DNA of 64,000 nt from Streptomyces catenulae (GCF_000718015.1 NZ_JODY01000028.1:1-64000); one strand, 5' to 3'. Shown: positions 51,088 through 59,323, numbered from the stretch's first letter. Made by a program: numbers and translations. Notes: a model not told the origin generated them from the sequence alone.

Positions 51088-51498
51088 GTGGCCCGTGCCA
51101 TCACGCTGATCCGTTCCGACTCCCTGTCCGACGTCGCCGAGTACGCCTACGCGGCCACGGCTCCCGCCGACTCGCGCCTGATCTTCCTCGCCGGGGCGTG
51201 CCCCCTCAACGACGATGGCTCGACGGCGGCGATCGGGGACTACGCGGGTCAGGCGCGGAAAGCCGTCGAGAACATGCGGGCGGCTCTCGCTGCCTCCGGC
51301 GCCTCTCTCCAGGACGTCATCAGCACCAGGGTTCTTGTCGCATCGGCCCGGCGGGAGGACTTGGTGACCGCCTGGGAGGTGGTCCGGGACTCGTTCGCCG
51401 ATCATGACGTTCCCAGCACCTTGATGGGCGTCACGGTGCTCGGCTACGAGGATCAACTCGTCGAGATCGAGGCCGTGGCGGCAGTGCTCGACGCCTGA
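51088..51498 (+). CDS. RidA/YjgF-family protein
   Basis: A 136-residue RidA-like protein (imine/enamine deaminase family). Typical parts are DSRLIFLAGACPLNDDGSTA, GDYAGQARKAVENMRAALAA, LQDVISTRVLVAS, and a C-terminal VLGYEDQLVEIEAVAAV. The Arg that binds carboxylate in true RidA is seen as TRVLV. The start is GTG. It appears to be a single gene; the substrate is unknown. Confidence 0.85.
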   Translation: MARAITLIRSDSLSDVAEYAYAATAPADSRLIFLAGACPLNDDGSTAAIGDYAGQARKAVENMRAALAASGASLQDVISTRVLVASARREDLVTAWEVVRDSFADHDVPSTLMGVTVLGYEDQLVEIEAVAAVLDA

Positions 51499-51566
51499 GT
51501 CCCATCGAAGTACACGAGTCCCGTCGAATGACCACGGGGCCTTGGCTCGGGTCCCAGCAGGATTGC

Positions 51567-51612
51567 GTCGGTCGGTCGGTCGATCGGTCAGTCAGTCAGT
51601 CAGTCGGTCGGC
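51567..51612. repeat. Tetranucleotide microsatellite (GTCG/GTCA)n
   Basis: About eleven GTCG, ATCG or GTCA units in a row lie upstream of the TetR gene. Simple repeats of this length are rare in Streptomyces. It is outside coding sequence, between the RidA stop and the TetR operator. Confidence 0.85.
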
Positions 51613-51637
51613 TCGGTCCGAGGGCCGGGAACGAGTC

Positions 51638-51653
51638 CGAACGTGTTCGTTAC
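51638..51653. promoter_or_regulatory. Operator upstream of the TetR gene, shared with the TetX-like gene
   Basis: CGAACGTGTTCGTTAC: five-base arms CGAAC/GTTCG, ten bases before the TetR ATG. The same 16 bases with one change occur at 52438-52453 before the monooxygenase. Confidence 0.8.
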
Positions 51654-51662
51654 GATCGGGGT

Positions 51663-52358
51663 ATGGATGGGAAGCGAGAGCCGGTCAGCCGCCGTGAGCG
51701 CCCCGCGAAGCCCGCTCTGACCCGGCGTGGCATCGTGGAGACCGCCGTGCGGGTCATGCGAGCGGAGGGGCTGGAGAAGGCGACCATGCGTCGGCTCGCC
51801 CAGGAACTGGACACCGGCCCCGCGTCTTTGTACGTCTATGTGGCCAATACCGCGGAACTGCACGCGGCCGTCCTGGACGCGCTCCTCGGCGAGGTCGATC
51901 TGGCGGCTCGGGACGCGGGGGAGGGCTGGCGCGAGCAGCTCTTCGCGGTGCTCAGCTCGTACACCCGCGTCCTGTTCGAGCACCCGCAGCTCGCCCGGTC
52001 GGCTCTGGTGGCCCGGCCCAGCGGTGAAAACTATCTGCGCCTCGTCGAGCGCATCCTCGGCCTGCTGTCCGGTAGCGGCGCCCCCCGGGAGCAGACCGCC
52101 TGGGGCGTCGACAATCTGCTGCTGCACGCCACGGCGACCGCCGCCGAACACGGTACCCAGCAGCGCGACCCCGCCTCCCGCGACGACTGGAACGCCCTGA
52201 CACGGGCCGTGCACGCCACGGACGCATCCACCCACCCGATGATCGACGCGCATATGCCGGCCTTGCTCGCCGGTACCGCCGAGGACCGGCTGACCTGGGG
52301 TTTCGACGCCCTGATCAACGGCATCGTCCAGACTCCCCTCCCGCGCGTCACCGGCTGA
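51663..52358 (+). CDS. TetR-family regulator (TetR_C type)
   Basis: A 231-residue TetR-like repressor. HTH: TRRGIVETAVRVMRAEGLEK, then ATMRRLAQELDTGPASLYVY and VANTAELHAAVLDALL; the GPASLYVYV segment is typical of the TetR/TetR_C subgroup whose members often sense tetracyclines or related polyketides. It lies just upstream of a TetX-like monooxygenase on the same strand, and both carry the same palindrome before their starts, so it probably represses itself and the monooxygenase. Confidence 0.9.
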   Translation: MDGKREPVSRRERPAKPALTRRGIVETAVRVMRAEGLEKATMRRLAQELDTGPASLYVYVANTAELHAAVLDALLGEVDLAARDAGEGWREQLFAVLSSYTRVLFEHPQLARSALVARPSGENYLRLVERILGLLSGSGAPREQTAWGVDNLLLHATATAAEHGTQQRDPASRDDWNALTRAVHATDASTHPMIDAHMPALLAGTAEDRLTWGFDALINGIVQTPLPRVTG

Positions 52359-52422
52359 CCCCTTCCTCCGGTCCGGCCCCGGGCGCTGTACGCCCCGGGG
52401 CGATTCGCATGCGGAGCATCGA

Positions 52423-52451
52423 CGAACTTGTTCGCAACGAACGCGTTCGTT
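52423..52451. promoter_or_regulatory. Double palindromic operator upstream of the TetX-like gene
   Basis: CGAACTTGTTCG (52423-52434) and the perfect 16-base palindrome AACGAACGCGTTCGTT (52436-52451) lie side by side, 15 bases centre to centre, about 110 bases before the ATG. The second is nearly identical to the site before the TetR gene. Confidence 0.85.
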
Positions 52452-52561
52452 ACTTTGGAGAGGTCGGGCCGCGCTGCCCGGCCACCCTGATCGGGCGCGG
52501 GCGCATCCCCGCTCCGGTCGGCGCCCGGCACCATGCACCACGAGCCTCCGGAGGTAGCCGT

Positions 52562-53701
52562 ATGAACACGCATTTCCCTGTCGCGATCATCGGCGGCGGT
52601 CTGGGCGGCCTCACCGCCGCCCGGGTGCTGCACATCCACGGGATCCAGGCGACCGTCTTCGACCTGGAGGCATCCGCCGGAGCCCGCACCCAGGGCGGCA
52701 TGCTCGACATCCACGAGGACAGCGGCCAGCGGGCCCTGCGCACCGCCGGTCTCCACGACGACTTCCTCAAGATCATTCACCCGGGCGGCCAGGCCCTGCG
52801 CCTCCTCGGCCCGGACGGCACCGTCCACGTGGCCGAGGAGGACGACGCCACCGGCGGCCGACCCGAGGTGGACCGCGGCGACCTCCGTGACCTGCTCCTG
52901 AACTCCCTGCCCGACGGCACCGTCCGCTGGGGCAGGAAGGTCACCGGCGCCCGCCCGCTGGACGGCGGACGCCACGAGGTGACCTTCGCCGACGGCACCA
53001 CCGTCACCACCGACCTGCTGATCGGCGCGGACGGCGCCTGGTCACGCATCAGGCCACTGCTCTCCGACACCATCCCCGCCTACACCGGCATCTCCTTCAT
53101 CGAGACCGACCTCTTCGACGCCGACACCCGCCACCCGCGCAGCGCCGCCGTCATCGGCGGCGGCTTCTTCCTCTGCCTCGGCGATCGGCGCGGCTTCCTC
53201 GCCCACCGCGAGACCGACGGCAGCCTGCACGTCTACACCGCCCTCAAGACCGACGAGGACTGGCTGGACACCCTCGACTTCCGCGACAGCGCCGCCGCCA
53301 AGGCCGCGGTCCTGGCCCACTTCGAGGGCTGGCACGAGGACCTGCGCTCCCTGGTCGCCGACGCCGACACGCTCACCCCACGCCGCATCCACGCCCTGCC
53401 CGTCGGCCACCGCTGGGACCGCGCCCCCGGCGTGACCCTGCTCGGCGACGCCGCCCACCTGATGTCCCCCTTCGCCGGGGAAGGCGCCAACCTCGCCATG
53501 CTCGACGGCGCCGAACTCGGCCGGTCCATCGCCGCCCACCCCGGCGATACCGAGACGGCCCTGACCGCCTACGAGGAAGCGCTCTTCCCGCGCAGCGAAG
53601 CGTCCGCCGCCGAATCCGCCACCAGCCTGGACACCATGTTCGGCGAGAACGGCCTGGAGCAGATGACCGGCTTCTTCACCACCGGCCCGACCGACGCGTA
53701 A
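52562..53701 (+). CDS. TetX-like FAD-dependent monooxygenase
   Basis: A 379-residue class A flavin monooxygenase. FAD motif AIIGGGLGGLTAARVL at residues 8-23, the TetX-like GGMLDIHEDSGQRALRTAGL, EVDRGDLRDLLLNSLPDGTV, and the second FAD motif LLGDAAHLMSPFAGEGAN. Length and motif spacing match the tetracycline-inactivating TetX group, but many relatives in this family act on other aromatics. It uses NADPH and O2 to hydroxylate its substrate. Good GGAGG before the ATG. The neighbouring TetR regulator with shared operators suggests induction by the substrate, perhaps a tetracycline-type or other polyphenol. Confidence 0.88.
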   Translation: MNTHFPVAIIGGGLGGLTAARVLHIHGIQATVFDLEASAGARTQGGMLDIHEDSGQRALRTAGLHDDFLKIIHPGGQALRLLGPDGTVHVAEEDDATGGRPEVDRGDLRDLLLNSLPDGTVRWGRKVTGARPLDGGRHEVTFADGTTVTTDLLIGADGAWSRIRPLLSDTIPAYTGISFIETDLFDADTRHPRSAAVIGGGFFLCLGDRRGFLAHRETDGSLHVYTALKTDEDWLDTLDFRDSAAAKAAVLAHFEGWHEDLRSLVADADTLTPRRIHALPVGHRWDRAPGVTLLGDAAHLMSPFAGEGANLAMLDGAELGRSIAAHPGDTETALTAYEEALFPRSEASAAESATSLDTMFGENGLEQMTGFFTTGPTDA

Positions 53702-53719
53702 CGGCCCGCCGGGCCCACC

Positions 53720-53759
53720 GAGGGCGTCTGACCGGGAACTTCCCTGGTCAGACGCCCTC
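53720..53759 (+). terminator. Strong hairpin terminator
   Basis: Arms 53720-53733 and 53746-53759 are perfect over 14 bases; the 12-base loop can pair further (GGGA/TCCC). It follows the monooxygenase stop and also faces the FKBP 3' end on the other strand, so it may act both ways. Confidence 0.85.
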
Positions 53760-53776
53760 TCCGGATTCCGTGTCGG

Positions 53777-53912
53777 CTAGAAGAACCCCAGCTTCTTCGG
53801 CGAGTACGAGTCGAGCAGGTCCACCACGAAGATGAGGGTCGAGCCCGCTGGGATCACGGGCGAGGGTGACTGCTTGCCGTAGCCGAGATACGGGGGAACG
53901 GTGGTCTCGTGT
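53777..53912 (-). pseudogene. 3' end of an FKBP-type peptidyl-prolyl isomerase gene
   Basis: On the minus strand this reads TTVPPYLGYGKQSPSPVIPA, then GSTLIFVVDLLDSY and the end SPKKLGFF before TAG at 53777. These are the last two strands and the active-site PPxLGYG loop of an FKBP. The first ~80 codons are missing: the frame runs into an unrelated gene at about 53912. The last 33 bases are repeated at 56332-56364. Confidence 0.8.
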
Positions 53913-54560
53913 CGGTCGTCGGCCTACCAGCTCGGCTCCGGGCACATGATGGCCACGGCCAACGCGCACCTGCTGACGGACCAGCCGGACAACAAGAAGT
54001 CCGCGAACGGCGGCGACGTCGGTGGCTGGGCCGGTGACCTGATGACCTTCTGGGCCGACTGGCGCAACTCCGAGCAGCAGTACGCGGATCCGCTGAAGTT
54101 CGCCCACGACAAACTCGCCGTGCCCGGCGTCGCCTCGTCCTTCGGCTTCAACGACCTCATCGAGGACGCCGACGGCTATCTGCTCGCCAGGGCCGTGCGC
54201 GGAGGCAAGAACATCGTCGACGCCGTGAAGGACCACTACAACGGCAGTGGCGGCCTGACCCGCTTCAACGACTACTACACGGGGCGCTGGGGCAACGCCA
54301 CGGACTGCAAGGACTCCGCCCACAACGCCCTCACCGCGCTCGACGGAACTCTCTCGGTCGCCCAGGCGTACCTCATCACCGGCGCAGGGGCTGTCCTCCC
54401 GGCCGACTACCAGAACCTGCCGGGCGGCTACGACAAGCTCAGAAACTTCGAGCAGGGCCTCGTCGACGCGCTGCTCGCCCGCATGGGAACGGAGAAGCAG
54501 AAGCTCTCCGTGTACCAGGAGAACCACGCGCGCTACCTGAAGGCGGCGCGCGCCCGCTGA
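53901..54560 (+). CDS. Unknown protein, probably 5'-truncated
   Basis: A 219-residue open frame; the first ~12 codons lie in FKBP or junction sequence, so the native start is likely lost. An internal ATG at 53946 (MMATANAHLL) could serve. The rest is a soluble, aromatic-rich protein (GGDVGGWAGDLMTFWADWRN, SSFGFNDLIEDADGYLLARA, FNDYYTGRWGNATDCKDSAH) with clear coding character. I do not recognise the family. It is followed at 36 bases by a small membrane protein and then a Tat-exported M15 protein, possibly a cell-envelope operon. Confidence 0.6.
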   Translation: MVSCRSSAYQLGSGHMMATANAHLLTDQPDNKKSANGGDVGGWAGDLMTFWADWRNSEQQYADPLKFAHDKLAVPGVASSFGFNDLIEDADGYLLARAVRGGKNIVDAVKDHYNGSGGLTRFNDYYTGRWGNATDCKDSAHNALTALDGTLSVAQAYLITGAGAVLPADYQNLPGGYDKLRNFEQGLVDALLARMGTEKQKLSVYQENHARYLKAARAR

Positions 54561-54596
54561 AGAACCCGAACGCAGCAGAGAGCTGGGCAAGAAGGC

Positions 54597-55055
54597 ATGA
54601 AAGCACTAGGACTCCTCACGGTCATCGCCGTACTCGGCGCATGGCTCGTGTGGAACGCGTGGAACGTGTTCCACCTCGTCACCGGCGTACGGGACGGCTC
54701 GTGGCAGCGCCCCCTGTGGTGGACGCGCCTGTGCTCCGTCGCGCTCTTCGTCGGCGTCGCCGCATGGATCCGAGGCCTGTTCGCCGCCGGCCTGGACGCC
54801 CGCAAGACCTGCCTCTTCGTTCACCACGAACGGTACGACGAGGCGTACCGGCATTCCCACGCCGCCGAATTCCGCAAGATCTTCCCGCTGCACAACATGT
54901 GCAACGCGCACGCGGACCTGGTCCCCGCTTGGGTCAACCCGACGATCGCGGTCTGCGGAGTCCTCGCACTGTCCGCCGCGGCGGCCCTTCTGTGGTTCGT
55001 GACCACACACGTCATCAGACTTTCCCAACCTGCGAGAAAGGGGGACCAGTCATGA
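54597..55055 (+). CDS. Small two-to-three-helix membrane protein, unknown
   Basis: A 152-residue protein with hydrophobic segments near residues 3-28, 44-66 and 112-138. The loop between the last two holds KTCLFVHHERYDEAYRHSHA and LHNMCNAHADLVP, with three Cys and several His, so a metal or redox site is possible. No family recognised. Its stop overlaps the M15 start in ATGA. Confidence 0.75.
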   Translation: MKALGLLTVIAVLGAWLVWNAWNVFHLVTGVRDGSWQRPLWWTRLCSVALFVGVAAWIRGLFAAGLDARKTCLFVHHERYDEAYRHSHAAEFRKIFPLHNMCNAHADLVPAWVNPTIAVCGVLALSAAAALLWFVTTHVIRLSQPARKGDQS

Positions 55056-55735
55056 CCTCGACCGGTCTGTCACGCCGCCGCTTCATAGGCGCCACGTCCT
55101 CGGCCGCCGCCACTGCCACGCTCATCAACCTCGGTGGGGTGGGTACGGCTGTGGCCACCACGGGCAAGGGCGCCGAACCCCACGCCTGGAAGGGCAAGCA
55201 GTCCCGCAACGGCTGGCCCGTCCTCGCGCAGGCCCCCAGTCACCGCATCGAGGGCAGTAGCCAGAAGGTGCGCCTGGCGGAGGGCGACGCATCGGTGATC
55301 CTCCTCCATGTCGCCCGCCGCTTCCACTACGAGATCGACTCCCTGCGAGCAGGAGACGTGCACGGCTGGACGGCCCACGCGAACGTGACAGAGCCCTATG
55401 AATCGAACTATGCGTCGGGCAGCGCCCTGGTCATCCGCCCGCTCTGCTACCCCAGCGGGTCGAAGGGCAATTTCTACCCGAACGAACTGGTGGTCATCCG
55501 CGACATCCTCAGCGAGCTCGACTCCACAGTGGCCTGGGGCGGCGACTTCAAGGTGCCCAAGGAATCCCATTTCGAACTCACGCTCCGCCCCGGCCACCCC
55601 CGCCTCAAGGGCGTGGCTCGCAAGATCCATGGATGGCAGACCGACCCCGGCAATCACGGCGCGGGCGCGATCGACGCCTTCGACCCGCGCCGCCGCAGGG
55701 TGGCTCGCGCGTTCGAACGGCGCATGGCGAGCTGA
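55052..55735 (+). CDS. Tat-exported M15-family peptidase homologue, active site altered
   Basis: A 227-residue protein with a twin-arginine signal (SRRRFIGATSSAAATATLIN) and an M15 domain like L-Ala-D-Glu/D-Ala-D-Ala carboxypeptidases (YPSGSKGNFYPNELVVIRDI, VAWGGDFKVPKESHFEL). Active relatives have S-x-H-x-SGT-A-x-D, where His and Asp bind zinc. Here it reads ESNYASGSALVIRP: the His is Tyr and the Asp is Val, and only the final His of SHFEL remains. It may still bind cell-wall peptides but should not cut them. GGGGGA before the ATG; four-base overlap with the membrane protein gene. Confidence 0.85.
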   Translation: MTSTGLSRRRFIGATSSAAATATLINLGGVGTAVATTGKGAEPHAWKGKQSRNGWPVLAQAPSHRIEGSSQKVRLAEGDASVILLHVARRFHYEIDSLRAGDVHGWTAHANVTEPYESNYASGSALVIRPLCYPSGSKGNFYPNELVVIRDILSELDSTVAWGGDFKVPKESHFELTLRPGHPRLKGVARKIHGWQTDPGNHGAGAIDAFDPRRRRVARAFERRMAS

Positions 55736-56177
55736 GCCGGTTCTGCGCCCGAAGTGGAGGGCGGGCCGACCCGGTCCGCCCTCGGGCACGTGACAGAACC
55801 CGGTGCGGGCTGGCGGCAGTGGTTCGAGCAGGAGGGGATGTCCGGTCGGCTGGGTCGCTGACCATCCGGGCTCGCCCGTCGGGCAGTTACACCACCGCCC
55901 GGCGCGTGCACGACAGCACGGTGGCGCCCCCAGCGAGTTCCGCTACGGGTAGTGCACTACGTACGGACTGATGGCGCGCCTGGGCCAACCCTCCGCCGAG
56001 GCTGTGACCCAATCCGGTCCGGGCCGCCCGGCTTCTCACGGCGGTCGCTCGGCAGCGAGCGCGGAAGGACGCCCTGACTCACACCGAACTCGCCTCTGGC
56101 CTGGCCAAGCGCCCCTACGACCTCCGGCACGCCGGACCGTGTCAGTCAAGGCGCGGCGCTTGAGGGGTGAGTCGGGA
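55736..56177. other. Non-coding stretch before the att-like region
   Basis: About 440 bases with no frame that reads like a protein and a slightly lower GC content at 55870-55970. It separates the M15 gene from the repeats and hairpin at 56178-56475. Confidence 0.5.
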
Positions 56178-56200
56178 TTTGGTCCGTGACTGGTCCGGAA
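56178..56200. repeat. Arm-type direct repeat, left copy
   Basis: TTGGTCCGTGACTGGTCCGGA at 56179-56199 matches TTGGTCCGTGTATGGTCCGGA at 56455-56475 with two changes. Each unit holds two TGGTCCG-x-A boxes. The pair flanks the 33-base core at 56332-56364 like integrase arm sites. Confidence 0.75.
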
Positions 56201-56282
56201 CAGCTGGTCAGGATCTGGATAGCGCGGGGAGTAACTGGGAGTTACGGCGTAAACCGTGCGCTTGGCTGGGCGGGGCGAGCGG

Positions 56283-56320
56283 AAGGCGCCTGACGGGAAA
56301 AGTCCAGGGGCAGGCGCCTT
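56283..56320 (+). terminator. Rho-independent terminator-like hairpin
   Basis: AAGGCGCCTG (56283-56292) and CAGGCGCCTT (56311-56320) pair perfectly over ten bases; TTCT follows on the plus strand. It lies 12 bases from the repeated FKBP 3' end. Confidence 0.7.
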
Positions 56321-56331
56321 TTCTCGTGCCC

Positions 56332-56364
56332 CTAGAAGAACCCCAGCTTCTTCGGCGAGTACGA
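56332..56364. repeat. 33-bp direct repeat of the FKBP 3' end (att core-like)
   Basis: These 33 bases are identical to 53777-53809 in the same orientation and include the FKBP stop codon. Beyond position 56364 the FKBP body is absent. Gene 3' ends of this length are typical tyrosine-integrase attachment cores. Confidence 0.85.
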
Positions 56365-56441
56365 CACCAGCAAGTTCTTCGTCTGCTGGCGGTACAGCGC
56401 TCGTAGTTGGCCTGACCTGGAGGTACGGCAGCTTGCGACCG

Positions 56442-57185
56442 TCAATGGTGGGGAGTTGGTCCGTGTATGGTCCGGATCTCGGCACCGGTGATCTCAATGC
56501 TGGGGCGCAATTGTCGCCGCCCCCCTTGACGCCTGTACGCCTCTTCCGCCCGCCGGTAGGACAGTCGGGCGCGGCCGGTCACGGGGCAGGTGTCCAGGGT
56601 CGGCGTACGGGCGGGGGCCTTGTGGTCGGTGAGGAACAGCGGGCCGTGGGTGCGGTCGGCGATGAGCCGGGGCAGAAGCTGGGTGGTGCCGGACTGCCAG
56701 TGAATCCACTCCACGGCGCCACCCTGGGGCTTGGGCAGTGCCTTGGTGCGGTCCGGTGGTGCCGGGCGGCGCTCGATCCCGATCGTCGGGTCGTCGACGA
56801 TCCAGCCCTGGCGCTGCCACCGGCCGATCGCCTTGCGCACGATAGACAGTTCACGGTTGACGGTGTCGGCGTCCATCTCGTCCGCCCGCGCGGCGGCGAG
56901 CACCGGCGGCAGGCCCGGGTCGTCGATGGCTGTCAGGCCGAAAGGGGCGGGCCTGGCGCCGCGGCGGGCGGGCCCGGTTGGCGCCGGTTCGCCGCGCAGC
57001 ATCCCCCAGGTGGTGCGCGAGATCCGGTAGATGCGCGCGGAGGACTTCGCGATGCCCGCGGCGGTGAGATACCGCTCGACCGCCGCGGCGTACGACGGCA
57101 GTGGAGCGGCCAATGGCACGGCCCGGGCGCGCGGCACCCGCAACGCGCCCCCGCTCTCCGGCACGGCCGCCTGTTCGATTCCCAC
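56442..57185 (-). pseudogene. Tyrosine recombinase (phage-type integrase), catalytically incomplete
   Basis: A 247-codon frame, likely GTG start at 57185. The N-terminal arm/SAM-like part is present (YAAAVERYLTAAGIAKSSAR), then the core-binding helices (DADTVNRELSIVRKAIGRWQ). After DRTKAL the sequence jumps to GGAVEWIHWQSGTTQLLPRL and GPLFLTDHKAPA, RARLSYRRAEE, so the segment with the first catalytic Arg is deleted. The HxxR box and the nucleophilic Tyr at the C-terminus are absent. A working relative would be ~330 residues or more. It sits next to att-like repeats, as integrase genes do. Confidence 0.75.
56455..56475. repeat. Arm-type direct repeat, right copy
   Basis: Second copy of the 21-base double TGGTCCG motif, 91 bases from the core repeat and at the 3' end of the recombinase relic. 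Confidence 0.75.
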
Positions 57186-57199
57186 TCGTCGCACCCTCT

Positions 57200-57315
57200 G
57201 ACCCTGCCGCAGTGAATGCGTACGCCTCGCTCCCACCGCTCGTGATCGGGCTTGGCGAACATGCAAGGTCGTCGGCGAGAGCCGGGAAGACCGTTTCGAC
57301 CCTGCCGCAGTGAAT
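57200..57315. repeat. 18-bp direct repeat, 98 bases apart
   Basis: GACCCTGCCGCAGTGAAT occurs at 57200-57217 and 57298-57315, upstream of the recombinase relic. It may be a binding site for that element's regulator or a partial duplication. Confidence 0.8.
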
Positions 57316-57424
57316 CCGGCATTTACTCGCGGCATCACGCTGACGGGTCATCGGGCCACGGGAGTCCGATAAGCCGCCCCGAAAGCCTGTCGTTCGCCCG
57401 TAACTGGAGGAGTGCAGGGCGCAG

Positions 57425-58363
57425 TCAGCTGAAGGTGCGGCGGTAGGTGTGGGGGCTGACGCCGACGGTGCGTTTGAAGCGGTCGCGGAAGGCGGTGGGT
57501 GAGCCGAAGCCGACCTGGGCGGCGATGCGTTCGACGGAGTGGTGTGTGGTCTCCAGGAGGTGCTGGGCCCGGCGGATGCGTGTGCGGTGGAGCCACTGGA
57601 GCGGGGTGGTGCCGGTCTGTTCGCTGAAGCGGCGGATCAGGGTCCGGGTGCTGACGTCGGCCTGGGCTGCCATGTCGGCGAGGGTGAGGGGCCGAGCGAG
57701 GTTGTCCTGCATCCAGAAGAGCAGTGGTTCGAGGGTGGAGCCCTGAGGGGTTGGGGCGTAGTCGTGGACGATGAACTGTGCTTGTCCGCCTTCGCGTTCG
57801 AGCGGCGTGACGGACAGGCGGGCGGCATCGGCGGCGACGGCCGAACCGTGGTCGCGGCGGATCATGTGCAGGCACAGGTCCAGTCCCGCGGCCGCGCCCG
57901 CTGAGGTGAGGATCTGCCCGTTGTCGACGTACAGCACGTCCGGGTCGACCTCGATGTCCGGGTAGGTGGTGGCCAGGAGACCGGCGGCGGCCCAGTGGGT
58001 CGTGGCCCGCAGGCCGTTGAGCAGGCCGGCAGCGGCGACGGGGAAGGTGCCCGAACAGATGGAGGCGATGCGCGTGCCGTCCGCAGCGGCTGCCCGCAGC
58101 GCGCCACGGACGTCTGAGGAGATCGGGGCTTCCGGCGTGGCGGTGCCGGGGACGATGATCGTGTCCGCGCCCCGGAGCCCGGCGAGACCCCAGGGTGCGC
58201 GCAGGACGAAGGCCCCGGTATCGATCTCCTGTCGCTCGGCACACACGCGGATCTGGTAGCCGGGGCGCCCATCCGGGAGGCGGGTGCGGGTGAAGACCTC
58301 GATCGGGGTGGAGAGGTCGAACGGGATTACCTGGTCCAGTGCGAGAACGGCGACGGTGTGCAT
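57425..58363 (-). CDS. GlxA-type transcriptional regulator (DJ-1/PfpI plus AraC HTH)
   Basis: A 312-residue regulator with an N-terminal DJ-1/PfpI-like domain (residues 1-190; VLALDQVIPFDLSTPIEVFT, ASICSGTFPVAAAGLL with Cys at the elbow) and a C-terminal AraC double HTH (TLADMAAQADVSTRTLIRRF, HHSVERIAAQVGFGSPTAFR, VGVSPHTYRRTF). GlxA-family proteins control carbon use and development in Streptomyces. It is divergent from a DJ-1-like enzyme gene across 210 bases, and the two DJ-1 domains are themselves similar, so a regulator/enzyme pair is likely. Confidence 0.92.
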   Translation of the reverse strand: MHTVAVLALDQVIPFDLSTPIEVFTRTRLPDGRPGYQIRVCAERQEIDTGAFVLRAPWGLAGLRGADTIIVPGTATPEAPISSDVRGALRAAAADGTRIASICSGTFPVAAAGLLNGLRATTHWAAAGLLATTYPDIEVDPDVLYVDNGQILTSAGAAAGLDLCLHMIRRDHGSAVAADAARLSVTPLEREGGQAQFIVHDYAPTPQGSTLEPLLFWMQDNLARPLTLADMAAQADVSTRTLIRRFSEQTGTTPLQWLHRTRIRRAQHLLETTHHSVERIAAQVGFGSPTAFRDRFKRTVGVSPHTYRRTFS

Positions 58364-58573
58364 GGCCAGAAAATACTCTCTCGCCGGGCCGCTGCCCCGG
58401 TTCCGGTTTCCCGATATCCCGGCTTCACCGCAGTTCAGCGACCGCTTTTCAGGCTTGGCACTATCCCGTTGACATCTGTCACTCCTGCCACTGGGAGGCG
58501 AGGTGGCAGCCGGTTACGTTCGGGGCGTACCCAGCGCAGGCCGCCACTTCCCGCAGCCGAAGGAATCCCCTCC

Positions 58574-59263
58574 ATGCATGTCCAGATCGTCTTGTTCGAC
58601 GGCTTCGATCCGCTCGATGTCATCGCTCCCTACGAGGTGCTGTACGCCGGCGGCACTGCCTCCGCGGGCGCGGTGAGCGTGGAACTGGTCTCCGCCGAAG
58701 GGCCACGCGAGGTGGTCAGCGGCACCGGCGGGCTGACCCTGCGCGCCACTGCCGCCCTCGACCCCGGGCGGGCCGGTCTGATCCTGGTCCCCGGCGCCTC
58801 GGGCCGGGTCGGAGAACCCGGCGAGGTCCCTGACCACGATGCGGGGGCCGGTCGGTGGCAGCAGGGCGCATCCATCCCCGTACTGCTGGGGCTCACCCTG
58901 ACCACCGAACTGCCCGCGCTGTTGAAGGCTGCGATGGAGCATCCCGAGGTGACAGTCAGCGCCGTGTGCGGCGGCTCACTCGTCCTGGCCATGGCCGGTC
59001 TGCTGGAGGGACGCCATGCCACCACCCACCACATGGGCCGGGACATGCTCGACGCTACCGGTGTCCGTGCGGTGAGCGCCCGCGTCGTCGATGACGGCGA
59101 CCTTGTCACCGGTGCTGGCGTCACCTCAGGACTCGACCTGGGCCTGTATTTGCTGGAGCGCGAGGTGGGCCCCCGGATCGCTCATGCCGTCGAGGAACTG
59201 TTCGCCCATGAGCGCCGCGGCACTGTCTGGCGACACAGGGGGCCGGAGCCCGTCCCGTTCTGA
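58574..59263 (+). CDS. DJ-1/PfpI-family protein, isonitrile hydratase-like
   Basis: A 229-residue DJ-1/PfpI protein. QIVLFDGFDPLDVIAPYEVL is the InhA-like start, and the nucleophile elbow is VSAVCGGSLVLAMAGLLEGR with the reactive Cys. TGAGVTSGLDLGLYLLEREV near the C-terminus is typical of this branch. Isonitrile hydratases turn isocyanides into N-formyl compounds, but other DJ-1 activities are possible. The open frame runs much further upstream; the ATG at 58574 is the first with family sequence. The inducer may be its substrate, sensed by the GlxA-type neighbour. Confidence 0.87.
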   Translation: MHVQIVLFDGFDPLDVIAPYEVLYAGGTASAGAVSVELVSAEGPREVVSGTGGLTLRATAALDPGRAGLILVPGASGRVGEPGEVPDHDAGAGRWQQGASIPVLLGLTLTTELPALLKAAMEHPEVTVSAVCGGSLVLAMAGLLEGRHATTHHMGRDMLDATGVRAVSARVVDDGDLVTGAGVTSGLDLGLYLLEREVGPRIAHAVEELFAHERRGTVWRHRGPEPVPF

Positions 59264-59323
59264 CCCGATGCCCCTCTGGCTGCACTGACCACTCACACCA
59301 CCACCGTTAGGAAGAACAGCAGC

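Noticed and set aside
53777..56364. Treating 53777-56364 as a simple integrated element bounded by attL and attR
   Set aside because: The FKBP body sits inside the right flank of the left copy, and both arm repeats surround the right copy; a single insertion does not give this geometry.
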